From an uncultured Collinsella sp. (GTDB lineage Bacteria > Actinomycetota > Coriobacteriia > Coriobacteriales > Coriobacteriaceae): a stretch of 6,027 nt of DNA. A program made the translations under genes and the position numbers. This document shows, piece by piece, positions 5,976-6,027 of the stretch. The first letter of the stretch is position 1. Each line of letters opens with the position of its first letter. The stretch lies in assembly GCA_902495545.1 (NCBI GenBank), contig CABUXM010000103.1:1-6027 (forward strand). The letters run 5' to 3'. The notes below the pieces were generated by a model, which worked only from the letters and a program-made list of their open reading frames with translations, was not told the DNA's origin and did no database searches.

Positions 5976-6006
5976 ATAGTATTGACGAACCGTCAACAAT
6001 ATTCAA
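5976..6006 (-). promoter_or_regulatory. Candidate promoter of the Fe-S flavoprotein-hypA unit
   Basis: On the minus strand TTGAAT (6001-6006) and TACTAT (5976-5981) are 19 nt apart, longer than the ideal 17. Palindrome 2 exactly fills the spacer, and palindrome 1 lies just downstream of the -10. Transcription would start near 5969 and give a leader of about 100 nt. The TTGACA and TTGACG strings inside the palindromes resemble -35 boxes, but none has a suitable -10 at the right distance on either strand. Confidence 0.4.
5982..5996. promoter_or_regulatory. Operator-like palindrome 2, TTGACG-N3-CGTCAA
   Basis: TTGACGAACCGTCAA has perfect 6-bp half-sites around a 3-bp centre. It has the same architecture as palindrome 1, differing only at the sixth position of each half-site (G/C for A/T) and in the centre. 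The compensating change in both halves preserves the symmetry. It lies between the -35 and -10 of the candidate flavoprotein promoter. Confidence 0.6.
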
Positions 6007-6012
6007 GACTGT

Positions 6013-6027
6013 TAGGCGAACGGTCAG
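6013..6027. promoter_or_regulatory. Degenerate third copy of the operator motif at the window edge
   Basis: TAGGCGAACGGTCAG aligns without gaps to palindrome 2 with 11 of 15 identical bases, including the core CGAAC and the right half GTCA. It lies 31 bp from palindrome 2, about three helical turns. It ends exactly at the window edge, so its context is unknown. It may be a weak operator or chance. Confidence 0.3.

Noticed and set aside
3154..5979. A plus-strand open frame of 941 codons antisense to the Fe-S flavoprotein
   Set aside because: It is codon-aligned with the minus-strand gene, so it stays open because that gene avoids TTA, CTA and TCA codons. Its translation is low-complexity Leu/Ala/Gly/His-rich with no recognisable domain, whereas the minus strand encodes a clear Fe-S flavoprotein.
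5957..6000. A divergent plus-strand promoter using TTGACA (5959) or TTGACG (5982) as the -35
   Set aside because: No acceptable -10 lies 16-18 nt downstream of either. A divergent gene to the right of the window remains possible but cannot be supported from here.
5866..6006. N-terminal extension of the flavoprotein from a TTG at 6006 (972 residues)
   Set aside because: The extension would run through the palindromes and candidate promoter, has no ribosome binding site at its start, and encodes a basic low-complexity stretch. The ATG at 5865 has a good Shine-Dalgarno.

Overview
The window is a chromosomal segment with GC-rich coding DNA and AT-rich spacers. All five genes lie on the minus strand. 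Gene content (mannose-family PTS, HypA, a large clostridial/coriobacterial-type Fe-S flavoprotein), strong AAGGAGG-type ribosome binding sites and codon bias suggest an anaerobic Gram-positive gut bacterium. I would guess Coriobacteriia, Collinsella-like. This is inference; there is no rRNA or other phylogenetic marker here.

Two transcription units are visible. The right-hand unit starts near position 5970 and runs leftwards. It holds a 925-residue multidomain iron-sulfur/FAD pyridine-nucleotide oxidoreductase (3088-5865) followed 33 nt later by hypA (2626-3054), a nickel-insertion chaperone for [NiFe] hydrogenase maturation. It ends at a long inverted repeat (2548-2614) that may act as a terminator. 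Two near-identical 15-bp palindromes (TTGAC-N5-GTCAA) flank a candidate -10 box upstream of the large gene, and a degenerate third copy lies at the window edge. This looks like an operator cluster for a dimeric repressor.

The left-hand unit is a mannose-family (Man/Lev/Sor type) PTS permease operon in the usual order IIAB (1231-2220), IIC (394-1212) and IID (from 377, running off the left edge). IIAB is the soluble phosphotransfer component with both phospho-histidines present; IIC and IID form the membrane channel. Neighbouring genes are 16-18 nt apart and each has its own strong ribosome binding site. The approximately 400-bp AT-rich spacer upstream (2221-2625) contains two candidate promoters, a perfect 16-bp palindrome, repeated TTGTTTAA motifs and the inverted repeat described above. 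I see no gene in it.

The two units have no obvious metabolic link beyond adjacency: one imports and phosphorylates sugar, the other handles redox and hydrogenase maturation. The most unusual items are the domain architecture of the Fe-S flavoprotein, its pairing with an isolated hypA, and the palindrome cluster that probably controls both.
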